From the NCBI RefSeq assembly GCF_003463065.1, contig NZ_QSCM01000001.1:124001-188000 (forward strand): a DNA stretch of 64,000 nucleotides, written 5' to 3'. The stretch is from Blautia sp. OF03-15BH. Its GTDB lineage: Bacteria > Bacillota > Clostridia > Lachnospirales > Lachnospiraceae. A program made the position numbers and the translations under genes. The notes beneath the pieces are model-generated. The model was given only the letters and a program-made list of their open reading frames with translations, ran no database searches and had not been told where the DNA came from. Shown here piece by piece: positions 9,541 through 18,710 of this stretch (position 1 is the stretch's first letter; each line of letters starts with the position of its first letter).

Positions 9541-10899
9541 TTACTCCTCCACACGTTTCAGTCTGGCAAGGAAAAAGCCGTCGCTCTCATGCACACCAGG
9601 CAGCAGCTGAAGATAACCGGCCCGGGTGGTTTTTCCCTGCAGTTCTTCCGGAAGATAGGGATCAATGCTTTCCAGCTTAAAAGGATAGTTGTCCAGGAAC
9701 CATTTGAGATTGTACTGGTTTTCTTCTGCTCCGATGGTACAGGTGCTGTAGACGAGCGTGCCTCCCACCTTCACATATTTCCAGACGGTATCCAGGATCT
9801 GACGCTGGAGTTTCACGATATCTTCCTGTTTTTTTTCTGTCATCTTGTAACGGATATCCGGTTTTCTCCCGATCACTCCGAGACCGGAGCAGGGAACGTC
9901 TGCCAGAAGTACGTCCGCTTTTTCCACAGAAGCCGGCAGAAATACCGTAGCATCTGCCACAACGGCATTCATATTGATCAAAGCGGTCCGCTCAATGTTG
10001 TCCTGCATCAGCTGTACCTTGGACTCGGTAATGTCTCTTGCCTCCACAAAACCACTGCCCTCCAGCTTATCTGCCAGATGAAGCGCTTTTCCTCCGGGAG
10101 CCGCGCAGACGTCGATGCAGTAATCTCCCCATTTGGGAGCCGCCACCTCTGCCACCAGCATGGAGCTGACATCCTGCACCTGGATCCAGCCATTCCGGAA
10201 CGCATCCAGCGCTTTCAGGTAGTTATAATCGGAAAGGTTCAGCGCATAATCCAGGTACGGATGCTCCGTCACCGTCACGCCCTGGCTTTGCAGACTCTCC
10301 ATGATATCCTTTTTGGAAGCCTTGTTGAGATTGCAGCGCACGGTAGTGGCATGCTCTTTGTGGATCCCACGGCAGATCGTCTCCACTGTCTCAAAATCAT
10401 AGAGACGAAGCCAGCTCTGAAGGATCCATTCCGGCATGGAATAGGTAACGGAAAGATACGGCACCGGCATTTCCTTCGGATCCGGATATTTTACCTTGTC
10501 CAGATTCCGTGCCACACTTCTCAGCACACCGTTTACAAAACCTTTCAGATTGAAAAACCCTTTTCTCTGCGCCAGCTTCACGCCTTCGTTGCAGACGGCA
10601 GAATCCGGCACGGAATCCATATATTTCAACTGATAGACCGACATCCGCAGGATATTGCGGATCACCGGTTTCATACGGGAAACCTTTACACTGGAAAACT
10701 GAGAAATGATATAGTCCATCTCAATGAGATTTTCCAGGGTTCCTTCGGCCACTCTCGTAATAAAGGAACGGTCTCTTTTCTCCAGATACTGATATTTTTC
10801 CAGTACCTCCCGAAGAACAATATGGCTGTATTTATCCTCCTCCAGAACTTCTGTAAGAACGGCAAGTACGATTTCTCTTGTATTTATCACATCAGTCAC
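9541..10899 (-). CDS. rsmB: 16S rRNA m5C967 methyltransferase RsmB
   Basis: A 452-residue enzyme with an N-terminal NusB-like RNA-binding domain (about 1-140) and a C-terminal Nol1/Nop2/Sun methyltransferase domain. SAM-binding DVCAAPGGKALHLADKL is near residue 261. The two catalytic cysteines are in DVPCSGLG (about 334-341) and STCTIGAEEN (about 391-400). It overlaps the zinc-peptidase gene by 8 bp. Confidence 0.96.
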   Translation of the reverse strand: MTDVINTREIVLAVLTEVLEEDKYSHIVLREVLEKYQYLEKRDRSFITRVAEGTLENLIEMDYIISQFSSVKVSRMKPVIRNILRMSVYQLKYMDSVPDSAVCNEGVKLAQRKGFFNLKGFVNGVLRSVARNLDKVKYPDPKEMPVPYLSVTYSMPEWILQSWLRLYDFETVETICRGIHKEHATTVRCNLNKASKKDIMESLQSQGVTVTEHPYLDYALNLSDYNYLKALDAFRNGWIQVQDVSSMLVAEVAAPKWGDYCIDVCAAPGGKALHLADKLEGSGFVEARDITESKVQLMQDNIERTALINMNAVVADATVFLPASVEKADVLLADVPCSGLGVIGRKPDIRYKMTEKKQEDIVKLQRQILDTVWKYVKVGGTLVYSTCTIGAEENQYNLKWFLDNYPFKLESIDPYLPEELQGKTTRAGYLQLLPGVHESDGFFLARLKRVEE

Positions 10900-11617
10900 G
10901 GTCTTTTCTTCCTCCTGCCAGAATGATCAGTCTTAAAAGCTGCAGAACAGAGGCAGCAAGACTTGCCACATAAGTCATGGCTGCTGCCCGGAGTACTTTT
11001 TTGGCTCCGTCGATCTCTGTCGAACCCAGCATTCCCGTATTCTCCAATACCCGAATTGCTCTTGCGGAAGCATTGAATTCCACAGGAAGCGTTACCAGCT
11101 GAAAAAGGACTGCCAAGGAAAACAGCACGATCCCCACCATCACCAGTGCTCTGAGAGACATGACAAGCCCCAGGATAAAGATCGGCCATGCTGCAGTGGA
11201 TCCGAAGTTTGCCAGCGGCACCAGGGTACTCCGAAGCACCAGAGGGCCATACTGCTTCTGGTCCTGGATTGCGTGACCGCACTCATGGGCGGCTACACAG
11301 ACGGCTGCCACAGACCGGGAAGCATAGGTGCTGTCCGATAAGCGTAAGACCTTGCTCCTTGGATCGTAATGATCCGTCAGTTTTCCGGAAATATGCTCGA
11401 TGGAAACATTGTAAAGACCACAGCTGTCCAGAACTTTTCTTGCTGCTTCCGCGCCGGAAAGATTGGACATGCAGCGCACTTTGGAATACTTATTAAATGT
11501 GCTGTTTACCACACTGGAAGCCCAGAGTGATAACAGAAGGCCAATGATCACAAGAATGTACGTCGGATCGATATGATAAAAACCATATCCGCCATACCGG
11601 TAGGCTGCTAACAGCAT
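10892..11617 (-). CDS. Membrane zinc metallopeptidase, YugP family
   Basis: A 241-residue integral membrane protein of the neutral zinc metallopeptidase family (YugP/DUF2-like). A membrane helix near residues 12-34 precedes a soluble loop with AAHECGHAIQDQ (about 112-123), the HExxH zinc site, followed by two or three further membrane helices. The physiological substrate is not known. It overlaps fmt by 10 bp and rsmB by 8 bp, the same fmt-peptidase-rsmB order seen in other clostridia, which hints at a housekeeping role. Confidence 0.88.
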   Translation of the reverse strand: MLLAAYRYGGYGFYHIDPTYILVIIGLLLSLWASSVVNSTFNKYSKVRCMSNLSGAEAARKVLDSCGLYNVSIEHISGKLTDHYDPRSKVLRLSDSTYASRSVAAVCVAAHECGHAIQDQKQYGPLVLRSTLVPLANFGSTAAWPIFILGLVMSLRALVMVGIVLFSLAVLFQLVTLPVEFNASARAIRVLENTGMLGSTEIDGAKKVLRAAAMTYVASLAASVLQLLRLIILAGGRKDRD

Positions 11618-12543
11618 AAATTGATCCCCTCCTCAATCGTGTAGCCGCGGAGAAAAGCTGCGGTATCCATCCGTTTCTTTCCTTCCAGCTGAAGCTCCGT
11701 GATCTTTAACGCATCCTTTCCCGTCTGAATGAGAAGTTCTCCTTTTCCTCCGGAAAGAACGGTACCGGGAGCCTTCGTCTCATCTCCGTCCGTCACCTCC
11801 GCCCGCCAGATCTTCAGTGTCTTGCCGTGAATATGCGTGTAGGCACTTGGCCACGGATTTAAGCCACGGATCAGACGTTCCACAGAAACGGCATCTTTCT
11901 TCCAGTCAATAGCCCCCATGTCCTTGGTAAGCATCTTTGCATAAGCCGTCGGGCTCTCCTTTCTCTGTTTTTCCGGTGTTACCGTACCTTTTTCCAGAGC
12001 GTCCAGCGTTTCCAGAAGAAGCTCTGCACCGGCAACACTGAGCTTGTCGAAAAGGCTTCCTCCGGTCTCCTCTTTTTCCAGAGGGATCACTTTCTTTAAA
12101 AGCATGTCCCCCGTATCCAGCCCCTCATCCATCTGCATCGTGGTAATACCGGATTCTTTTTCCCCGTCAATGACAGCCCACTGGATCGGAGCTGCACCGC
12201 GGTATTTGGGAAGCAGAGAACCATGTACATTGATGCAGCCGTATTTTGTCAGTGTCAGGATGCTTTTCGGGATCAGCTGACCAAAGGCCACTACCACAAT
12301 CACATCCGCATCAAATGTTCTTAATTCTTCCACAACTTCCGGATCCCGCACTTTTCTCGGCTGCAGGACCGGAATATTCTCCCGGACGGCAACCTCTTTG
12401 ACCGGTGTGGGCTGCATGGCCTTTCCTCTTCCTTTTGGTTTGTCCGGCTGTGTGACAACAGCCACAACCTCATGCTCAGACTTTACAAGCGCTTCCAGCG
12501 TTCCTACTGCAAAGTCCGGTGTTCCCATAAAAATGACTTTCAC
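11608..12543 (-). CDS. fmt: Methionyl-tRNA formyltransferase
   Basis: A 311-residue enzyme that formylates initiator Met-tRNA with 10-formyl-THF. I chose the GTG at 12543 (VKVIFMGTPDFAVG) over an upstream in-frame ATG because AGGAGG lies 7 bp before it and homologues start at this point. Motifs include GSLLPKYRGAAPIQWAVIDG (about 108-127) with the catalytic Asn/His/Asp environment, DTGDMLL, and the C-terminal tRNA-binding domain from about residue 205. The GTG overlaps the def stop codon (GTGA), so fmt and peptide deformylase are translationally coupled. Confidence 0.96.
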   Translation of the reverse strand: MKVIFMGTPDFAVGTLEALVKSEHEVVAVVTQPDKPKGRGKAMQPTPVKEVAVRENIPVLQPRKVRDPEVVEELRTFDADVIVVVAFGQLIPKSILTLTKYGCINVHGSLLPKYRGAAPIQWAVIDGEKESGITTMQMDEGLDTGDMLLKKVIPLEKEETGGSLFDKLSVAGAELLLETLDALEKGTVTPEKQRKESPTAYAKMLTKDMGAIDWKKDAVSVERLIRGLNPWPSAYTHIHGKTLKIWRAEVTDGDETKAPGTVLSGGKGELLIQTGKDALKITELQLEGKKRMDTAAFLRGYTIEEGINLCC

Positions 12544-13031
12544 TCCATATCCTCCTCTTCTTCTCCGGCCGGCTCTACATCCATAAGCTCGCCTTCCACT
12601 TTGGAAACATACATCAGTCCGTCCAGATGATCGCACTCATGACAGATCGCTCTTGCCAGAAGACCGGTACCCTCCAGAACAAATTCTTCCATATTTTCAT
12701 CCAGGGCTTTTACCTTCACATGATCCGGCCGTGTCACGATACCGGCTTTTCCCGGAAGGCTTAAGCATCCCTCCTGACCGGTCTGAGAACCGGAACTCTC
12801 AATGATTTCCGGATTGATGAGTACGTAAGGGTCTTCTCCTGTGGTATCGATGACAACGATCCGTTTCAGGATGCCCACCTGGTTTGCCGCAAGGCCTACG
12901 CCGCAGCCGTCATACATGGTGTCAAACATGTCATCGATAAGCTGGCGTGTCCGCGGTGTCATGCTTTTCACCGCCTTACAGGTCTTGTCCAGTACATCGT
13001 CACCCATGATTCTTATATTTCTGATTGCCAT
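12540..13031 (-). CDS. def: Peptide deformylase
   Basis: A 163-residue iron/zinc hydrolase that removes the N-formyl group from nascent proteins. The three motifs are GVGLAANQVG (about 44-53), QEGCLSLPG (about 87-95, cysteine ligand) and ICHECDHLDG (about 129-138, HExxD with two His ligands). Residue 131 is Cys rather than the commoner Phe in HEFDH, a mild variation. The C-terminus is very acidic (EEEEDME). It is coupled to fmt. Confidence 0.96.
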   Translation of the reverse strand: MAIRNIRIMGDDVLDKTCKAVKSMTPRTRQLIDDMFDTMYDGCGVGLAANQVGILKRIVVIDTTGEDPYVLINPEIIESSGSQTGQEGCLSLPGKAGIVTRPDHVKVKALDENMEEFVLEGTGLLARAICHECDHLDGLMYVSKVEGELMDVEPAGEEEEDME

Positions 13032-13051
13032 TTTTATATATCCTCCTTCGT

Positions 13052-15274
13052 TTAAACTCTTTCGTATTGTATATGGATCTTCTGATAACCTTCGTTCATT
13101 TCAATATATTGTTCCACTTTTTCTTTTACTACAGTCAACCGTTTTTCATCGGAATGACGGATGTAAAGCACTTTCCGGTACACATCCTGAATCCTTGCAA
13201 TCGTCTCATCTCCGGGACCGATCACCTGGATCCCGGTACGGTTTTCCAGAAGCTCCAGAAATTTCTTCAGGTATTCCATCGCCATGGTCAGATACGCTTC
13301 ATCCTCAGAAGAAGCGTGGACCGCCAGCATACCGCCTGCCGGCGGATAGCCTCCCAGAATCCGAAAAGCGATTTCCTGCCGGTAAAAGGCTTCGTAATCC
13401 TGCTCTGCCGCAGCCTGAATGCTGTAGTGTTCCGGATCGTAAGTCTGAATCACCACTCTTCCCGGAAGCCCACCACGGCCCGCTCTTCCGGCCGCCTGGG
13501 TCAGAAGCTGAAACGTCCTCTCTGCCGCCCGGAAATCACTGGCATGCAAAGAAAGATCCGCCGCCAGGATCCCGACCAAAGTCACATTTGGAAAATCATG
13601 ACCTTTTACGATCATCTGGGTTCCTATGAGGATCTCCGCCTCTCCATTTGCAAAAGCAGACAGAATCTTTTCATGGCCATCCTTCTCCCGGGTGGTATCA
13701 AGATCCATACGTAAGATCCTCGCCCCCGGGAATTCCCTTGCCACCACAGACTCCACCTGCTGCGTTCCGATCCCGAAATCACGCAGGAACGGACTTCCGC
13801 AGGAGGGACAGGTTTTAGGAACGGTTGTTTCATAGCCGCAGTAATGGCAGACAAGCCGGCCGCCCCGATGCAGAGACAAAGACACATCGCAATGCGGACA
13901 CTCGATTACCTGACCGCAGGAACGGCAGGAGAGAAACCCCGCATAGCCTCTCCGGTTCAGAAAAAGCATCATCTGATGGCCGGCACCCAGGCATTGGGCC
14001 ATTTCTTCTTTTAAAGCATTGCTTAAAACAGAACGGTTTCCCTTTTTCAATTCTTCCCGAAGGTCTACGATCGAAACCTCCGGAAGGGCTGCATGTTTCA
14101 CCCGCTGCCGGATCGTGAAAAGCCGGTATTCTCCCTTTTCCGCCTTATAATAAGCGTCCACGGAAGGGGTTGCTGTTCCGAATATCACATGCGCATGCTC
14201 CAGTTCTCCCCTTTTTACCGCTGTCTCCCGGGTCAGATACCGGGGGACGGTCTCACTCTGATAGGATGTCTCATGCTCTTCATCCTGAATGATGATTCCC
14301 AGATTGGGAAACGGGGTAAAAAGAGCGGATCGTGGGCCGATCATCACATCAATGAGGCCTTTTCTCGCCCGCTCATACTGGTCAAAACGTTCTCCCGGAG
14401 AAAGCCGGGAATTCATAACGGAGATCCGGTCCCCGAACCGCCGGTAGAAACGCATAACTGTCTGATACGTCAGGGCGATCTCCGGAATCAGGACAATGGC
14501 CTGTTTTCCTTCTTTCAGGACACCGGCAATGAGCTCCATATAGATTTCCGTCTTCCCGCAGCCTGTGACACCATGGATCAGACAGGGTCTTGCATTTTCG
14601 TTTTCCCATTCTTCCCGGATCCCGTCCACCACGCCCTGCTGCTCCCGGTTCAGGATGACGGCCTGCTGTCTGGCTGCTTTTACATGAACGGGGTTCCGGT
14701 AAACGGTATCCACCTGGATCTTCAGCAAGCCCATTTTTTCCACACTCCGGATCACTGCAGGAGGTATGCTAAGCTTTGCGGTCACAAGTTCCCATGGAAG
14801 GCAGCCTTCCTCTAAAAGTGCTTTCAACAGGCGATATCGGGCTGTCTGATGCTTCTTTTCAAAAAAGGTCAGGCGCTCCCGGGCTTCTTCTTCGGATACC
14901 GCCAGCAGCACCTGTTTTTTTTCTTTTGGCTTTTCTTTTTTCCGCACCGGGATCACGGTCTTCAGCGCCTGGATCATGGTAGCTCCGTAATAATCCCGCA
15001 TCCATGCTGCCAGAGCGATCAGCCTGGACTCTACGCCAATGCCGTCTGTGGAAACCGCATGAATGCATTTGATACGTTCCGGCTCGATCTGCGCCTGTTT
15101 CGTTGTTCCTATGACATACCCTTTGATCAGCCGGTCTCCCCGGCCAAACGGGATTTCCACCACCATTCCTGGCAGAAGTTTCCCCCGCATATCTTCCGGG
15201 ATCCGGTACTGAAAAGGTTTATCCAGTTTTTCGTGGGAAATGTCCACGATAATATTGGCATATGGATCTGTCAC
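13052..15274 (-). CDS. priA: Primosomal replication restart helicase PriA
   Basis: A 740-residue 3'-5' helicase that restarts stalled forks. It has an N-terminal DNA-binding 3'BD (about 1-110), Walker A in LIHGVTGCGKTEIYM (about 232-246), DEEH box in IIQDEEHETSYQ (about 328), and the eight-cysteine zinc-binding insert (CRSCGQVIECPHCDVS ... CHYCGYETTVPKTCPSCG, about 445-490). A TQMIVKGHDFPNVTLVG motif lies in the second RecA lobe. It overlaps murE by 4 bp and precedes def. Confidence 0.96.
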   Translation of the reverse strand: MTDPYANIIVDISHEKLDKPFQYRIPEDMRGKLLPGMVVEIPFGRGDRLIKGYVIGTTKQAQIEPERIKCIHAVSTDGIGVESRLIALAAWMRDYYGATMIQALKTVIPVRKKEKPKEKKQVLLAVSEEEARERLTFFEKKHQTARYRLLKALLEEGCLPWELVTAKLSIPPAVIRSVEKMGLLKIQVDTVYRNPVHVKAARQQAVILNREQQGVVDGIREEWENENARPCLIHGVTGCGKTEIYMELIAGVLKEGKQAIVLIPEIALTYQTVMRFYRRFGDRISVMNSRLSPGERFDQYERARKGLIDVMIGPRSALFTPFPNLGIIIQDEEHETSYQSETVPRYLTRETAVKRGELEHAHVIFGTATPSVDAYYKAEKGEYRLFTIRQRVKHAALPEVSIVDLREELKKGNRSVLSNALKEEMAQCLGAGHQMMLFLNRRGYAGFLSCRSCGQVIECPHCDVSLSLHRGGRLVCHYCGYETTVPKTCPSCGSPFLRDFGIGTQQVESVVAREFPGARILRMDLDTTREKDGHEKILSAFANGEAEILIGTQMIVKGHDFPNVTLVGILAADLSLHASDFRAAERTFQLLTQAAGRAGRGGLPGRVVIQTYDPEHYSIQAAAEQDYEAFYRQEIAFRILGGYPPAGGMLAVHASSEDEAYLTMAMEYLKKFLELLENRTGIQVIGPGDETIARIQDVYRKVLYIRHSDEKRLTVVKEKVEQYIEMNEGYQKIHIQYERV

Positions 15275-16737
15275 TGTAATTTCTCTTCCTTCAGGATCTC
15301 CTGAATCAGTTCTCTTTCGTCCATGTGATACTTTCTGCCCTCGATCTCCTGATAATCCTCATGACCTTTTCCGGCCAGAACAATGACATCGCCGGGCTGT
15401 CCGTGAAGGATGGCATAACGGATGGCCTCCTTACGGTCTGCGATCTTGATGTATTTTCCATCTGTCTTTTTGATTCCGGTCTCGATATCATTCAGGATAT
15501 CCTCCGGCTTCTCAAAACGAGGATTATCGGAAGTGATGATCGTAAAATCAGCCAGTCTTCCGGAAACCTCTGCCATCTCAAAGCGGCGGGCTTTGGAACG
15601 GTTTCCGCCACAGCCAAAGAGGCAGACCAGTCTGCCCGGCTCGTATTCTTTCAGGGTAGTAAGAAGGCTTTCCAGACTCATCGCGTTATGAGCATAATCG
15701 ATCATCAGGGTAAACTTGTCGGAAACCTTGACCAGTTCCACTCTTCCCTTCACCGTTGCCTGTTTCAGGGCAATCTTGATGTCTGCCTCACTCACTTTAA
15801 AATGCAGGCAGACAGCGATGGCCGCCAGAGAATTATAAACACTGAATTTACCCGGAATATCGATCTCCACATCCATATCCAGAAGACCGGCAGCATGATA
15901 GGCGATGCCGAGATAACCGGGGGTATGGATCATTTTGAGATTTTCTGCACGAAGATCGTTTTTCTCAGAAAGACCGTAGGTCTCCACTTTACAGGTATGA
16001 CCTTCCAGGACTTCAGAAAGATGCTCTGCATCTCCGTTTACAATACCGATCCGGCACTGACGGAACAGCAGCCCCTTGCAGTGCATATAATCTTCGAAGC
16101 TTTTATGCTCTGCCGGTCCGATATGATCCGGCTCAATATTCGTGAAAATGCCAATCTCAAAGGGAATTCCTGCGGTACGGTTCAGCATCAGTCCCTGAGA
16201 AGAGACCTCCATAACGGCTACATCACAGCCTTCTTCCAGCATCCGGTGAAAATACTCCTGGATCTTTACTGATTCCGGAGTGGTGTTGCTGGACGGGATG
16301 TGCGTCTCACCGATGATCGTCTCAATGGTTCCGATCAGACCTACCTTATGACCAGCAGATTCCAGAATGGATTTGATCATATAAGTGGTAGTGGTTTTCC
16401 CCTTGGTTCCGGTGATGCCGATGACTTTCAGCTTTTCTGCCGGATAATCATACCAGGCGGCAGAAACCAGAGCCATGGCATAACGGGTATCTTTCACCAG
16501 GATCACTGTAACAGACTCCGGCACAGACACCGGTTCTTCCACCAGGAGAACAGCAGCACCCTTTTCTGCCACTTCCGCAGCATAAGTATGCCCATCCGTC
16601 ACAGCTCCCCGGATACAGAAAAAAAGCGTCCCGGGAACCACCTGTCTGGAATCATTGGCGATACTCACGATCTCCCGATCCAGACTTCCCTGTACGCAGG
16701 TATATTCCAAACGTTCCAATAACTGTTCAAGCTTCAT
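15271..16737 (-). CDS. murE: UDP-MurNAc-tripeptide ligase MurE (meso-DAP type)
   Basis: A 488-residue Mur ligase that adds the third residue of the peptidoglycan stem peptide. Visible are VIGITGTKGKTTTTYMIKS (ATP loop, about 105-123), SSNTTPES, MEVSSQGLML (about 178-187), NIEPDH, and the C-terminal domain with DYAHNAMSLE. The amino-acid selectivity motif is DNPR (TSDNPRFEKPED, about 409-420), which marks meso-diaminopimelate enzymes. It is the first gene after the promoter at 16798-16826 and couples cell-wall synthesis to the replication and translation genes behind it. Confidence 0.96.
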   Translation of the reverse strand: MKLEQLLERLEYTCVQGSLDREIVSIANDSRQVVPGTLFFCIRGAVTDGHTYAAEVAEKGAAVLLVEEPVSVPESVTVILVKDTRYAMALVSAAWYDYPAEKLKVIGITGTKGKTTTTYMIKSILESAGHKVGLIGTIETIIGETHIPSSNTTPESVKIQEYFHRMLEEGCDVAVMEVSSQGLMLNRTAGIPFEIGIFTNIEPDHIGPAEHKSFEDYMHCKGLLFRQCRIGIVNGDAEHLSEVLEGHTCKVETYGLSEKNDLRAENLKMIHTPGYLGIAYHAAGLLDMDVEIDIPGKFSVYNSLAAIAVCLHFKVSEADIKIALKQATVKGRVELVKVSDKFTLMIDYAHNAMSLESLLTTLKEYEPGRLVCLFGCGGNRSKARRFEMAEVSGRLADFTIITSDNPRFEKPEDILNDIETGIKKTDGKYIKIADRKEAIRYAILHGQPGDVIVLAGKGHEDYQEIEGRKYHMDERELIQEILKEEKLQ

Positions 16738-16797
16738 ATATCATTCCTCCATATGGCGCCCGGCCATAAAAGCGGGCGGGTACAATCGCTTCCTTAT

Positions 16798-16826
16798 AGG
16801 ATAACATATGGGGGAGGATTTTTCAA
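16798..16826 (-). promoter_or_regulatory. Promoter of the murE-to-thiN operon
   Basis: The minus strand has TTGAAA (16821-16826), a 17-bp spacer, then TATCCT (16798-16803), about 60 bp before the murE ATG. Twelve tightly packed genes follow without an obvious terminator. Confidence 0.65.
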
Positions 16827-17223
16827 GAATTTGGAGGAGGGTGTTTCTGGCTTTTTGCAGGGCCACTGCAGAACAGGCGGCTTCGGGAAGCCATGAGGAA
16901 GCTTTTGTTGATGGGCGGCTTTGGAAGCCGGCAGGGAACGTAAATGCGAGGGGGACGGCTCCAGGGCCGCCCTCCCCCTCAGCCTCCCCCTTATGGCACT
17001 TTAAGGTCAAAAAACAGGGGGCTTACGTCAACAAGTAGACATTATACGTCTGTTGTGGCGTGACAACAGGAAAGATATGTGATATGGTAAATAACGCAAG
17101 CATGATTCATGGATGATTTATGGATGTTTTTCGGAGAATATACGGCCAGCCACCTGACTTGCTACTCACTCAAATAAATAAAAAGTTTCTTTATATTATA
17201 TGCTATACGAATCCACGACTACC
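16827..17223. other. Intergenic region without a supported gene
   Basis: This divergent gap between murE and the FlaR-like gene shows no coding signal in either strand. The GC-rich half next to murE (to about 17010) and the AT-rich half differ clearly in composition. A weak plus-strand promoter-like pair, GTGACA and TATGGT 17 bp apart, lies near 17061-17089. Confidence 0.3.
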
Positions 17224-17341
17224 CGTCATTTCACGCATCATCTGTATGACGTAAGCGCCACTATTTTCCAGCGTGCCCTGGAAGGGGGTGCAGTGGGAAA
17301 CCAGGACTAGCGCAACTCCGATGGTTTCCCCCTGCATATTT
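17224..17341 (+). promoter_or_regulatory. Structured 5' leader of unknown class
   Basis: Upstream of the FlaR-like gene two stems are visible: CGTCAT/ATGACG (17224-17229 with 17246-17251), and a long stem of about 15 bp pairing TGCAGTGGGAAACCA with TGGTTTCCCCCTGCA (about 17289-17338) around an 18-nt loop. The second is not followed by a U-tract sufficient for a terminator. It may be a regulatory leader or a small repeat. I cannot match it to a known riboswitch. Confidence 0.35.
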
Positions 17342-17370
17342 TAAGAAAAAATCAGAAAGGAATCTCTTTT

Positions 17371-17871
17371 ATGGAAAAATTTACCGGCAATAAAATCCTC
17401 GTCCTCGGCTGCTCTGGCAGCGGCAAAAGCACTTTCTCAAGAAAGCTTGCCGCACGCACCGGTCTCCCTCTGATCCACCTCGACAATATCTGGTGGCGGC
17501 CTGACCAAACGCACATTACGCGGGAGGAATTTGATCAGAAACTTAATGAAATACTGCATGATGATTTCTGGATCATTGATGGCAATTACAGCCGGACCTA
17601 TGAAGAGCGGATCCGTGCCTGTGACACCATTATCTTTCTTGATTACAGCGAAGAGGTCTGTATGGACGGAATTACCCGCAGAGTAGGACAAGACCGCCCA
17701 GATATTCCCTGGACAGAGCAGCATCTGAATCCTGAACTTGTGAAGTTTGTTCATGATTTCCACGAAACCGACCGTTTTCAATTGCTTGCTCTTATAGAAA
17801 AATATTCCGATAAGAAAGCTCTTATTTTTAAAATCCGCGAAGAGGCTGGCGAGTGGTTATCGCAGACTTAA
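17371..17871 (+). CDS. FlaR-like P-loop kinase (DNA topology modulation protein family)
   Basis: A 166-residue protein of the adenylate-kinase-like ATPase family often annotated as FlaR or DNA topology modulation protein. The P-loop is VLGCSGSGKSTFSRKLA (about 11-27), followed by LIHLDNIWWRPD (about 34-45) typical of the group, a DFWIIDGNYSRT block (about 63-74) and a DTIIFLDYSEEVC strand. The true substrate is unknown; it is probably a small nucleotide or metabolite kinase. It is the only plus-strand gene in this part, with an AAAGG ribosome binding site, a structured leader and its own terminator, so it is a single-gene unit. Confidence 0.8.
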   Translation: MEKFTGNKILVLGCSGSGKSTFSRKLAARTGLPLIHLDNIWWRPDQTHITREEFDQKLNEILHDDFWIIDGNYSRTYEERIRACDTIIFLDYSEEVCMDGITRRVGQDRPDIPWTEQHLNPELVKFVHDFHETDRFQLLALIEKYSDKKALIFKIREEAGEWLSQT

Positions 17872-17905
17872 AAAGGTTTCGCAGCTTTTTCTGCGAAACC
17901 TTTTT
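17870..17905. terminator. Bidirectional terminator between FlaR-like gene and ridA
   Basis: A 15-bp perfect stem, AAAAAGGTTTCGCAG with CTGCGAAACCTTTTT, and a 6-nt loop, with T-runs on both strands. It serves the convergent genes on each side. Confidence 0.92.
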
Positions 17906-17926
17906 ATTGTATACTTATTCTGAAAA

Positions 17927-18313
17927 TCAGCGGATCAGTCCGACGCTTGCGATGAGTTCAACCTCACACAGAACGTTCTTCGGCAGAGTTTTTACTGCGA
18001 CACAGGAACGTGCCGGTTTGGAAACGAAATATTTTGCGTAAACTTCGTTGAAGGCTGCGAAATCATTCATATCTGCCAGGAAGCAGGTGGTCTTGATGAC
18101 GCTGTCAAAGCTTGCGTGAGCCTCTTTCAGGATCTCGCCCAGGTTCTTGCAGACCTGCTCAGCCTGTGCTTTGATGTCACCGTCTACCAGTTCACCGGTC
18201 TCCGGGATGATGGGAATCTGTCCGGACGTATACAGGATATCGTTGGCAACGATGGCCTGAGAATAAGGTCCGATTGCTCCGGGTGCTTTATCTGTGGAAA
18301 TCACTTTGTTCAT
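17927..18313 (-). CDS. ridA: RidA family reactive enamine/imine deaminase
   Basis: A 128-residue YjgF/YER057c/UK114 protein that hydrolyses 2-aminoacrylate and related enamines released by PLP enzymes. It matches the family throughout: GAIGPYSQAIVAND (about 12-25), LYTSGQIPIIPETG (about 27-40), the catalytic arginine in KPARSCVAVKTLP (about 99-111) and the CEVELIA ending. An AAGGAGG site precedes the ATG. It is monocistronic, with a probable extended -10 promoter about 110 bp upstream. Confidence 0.95.
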   Translation of the reverse strand: MNKVISTDKAPGAIGPYSQAIVANDILYTSGQIPIIPETGELVDGDIKAQAEQVCKNLGEILKEAHASFDSVIKTTCFLADMNDFAAFNEVYAKYFVSKPARSCVAVKTLPKNVLCEVELIASVGLIR

Positions 18314-18423
18314 GGTATGTTCCTCCTTTTCTGCCGGTTCGATGCGGCAGTCATTTTTTCGACATCCGGGAAAGTTCTTTTACAAAAATTTTCCCGTATC
18401 GTCTCTTTATTACATACAATTCT

Positions 18424-18452
18424 ATTGTATCACAACTTGTTTTTCTTTTCTA
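18424..18452 (-). promoter_or_regulatory. Possible ridA promoter
   Basis: The minus strand has TACAAT (18424-18429) preceded by TGA, an extended -10, with a weak TAGAAA at -35 (18447-18452). Confidence 0.35.
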
Positions 18453-18509
18453 CTGAATTCTGTCAGATGATGTCTATATAGCGCATTGCCTCATTCCAGT
18501 AAAAAACTG

Positions 18510-18677
18510 TTATTTTTCCTTTGTCCTGCTCTCGCAGCTGTTTTTCCCGGAACATCCGCTGCAGCCGCAGCCACAGCCTCCGTTTTTGATATCCCGGTGT
18601 TTTTTCCGGATCACCAAAAACGCATACAGGACGATCAGAAGAACGATCACAATTCCTGCTATCATATATCTATCCAT
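18510..18677 (-). CDS. FeoB-associated Cys-rich membrane protein
   Basis: About 55 residues: one membrane helix (IAGIVIVLLIVLYAFLVIR), a basic stretch, then a cysteine cluster GGCGCGCSGCSGKNSC. This is the layout of the small Cys-rich proteins encoded after feoB in many anaerobes, thought to assist ferrous iron transport. The start is uncertain: ATG 18677, ATG 18665 (best-spaced GGA site) and ATG 18704, the last lying only 7 bp after feoB, are all possible. It lies directly downstream of feoB. Confidence 0.75.
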   Translation of the reverse strand: MDRYMIAGIVIVLLIVLYAFLVIRKKHRDIKNGGCGCGCSGCSGKNSCESRTKEK

Positions 18678-18710
18678 CCTTTCCGCCAAACACGCTTTTT
18701 TCATTTTCTG

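Noticed and set aside
9589..10926. Plus-strand ORF of 445 codons
   Set aside because: Exactly antisense to rsmB; no family pattern, rich in Ile/His/Gln as expected for a shadow.
16741..17010. Minus-strand ORF upstream of murE
   Set aside because: Spans the murE promoter, Pro/Ala/Gly-rich, no homologue pattern.
17280..17345. Cobalamin riboswitch
   Set aside because: A GCGCAACTCC-like stretch is present, but the other conserved helices and a B12-related downstream gene are absent.
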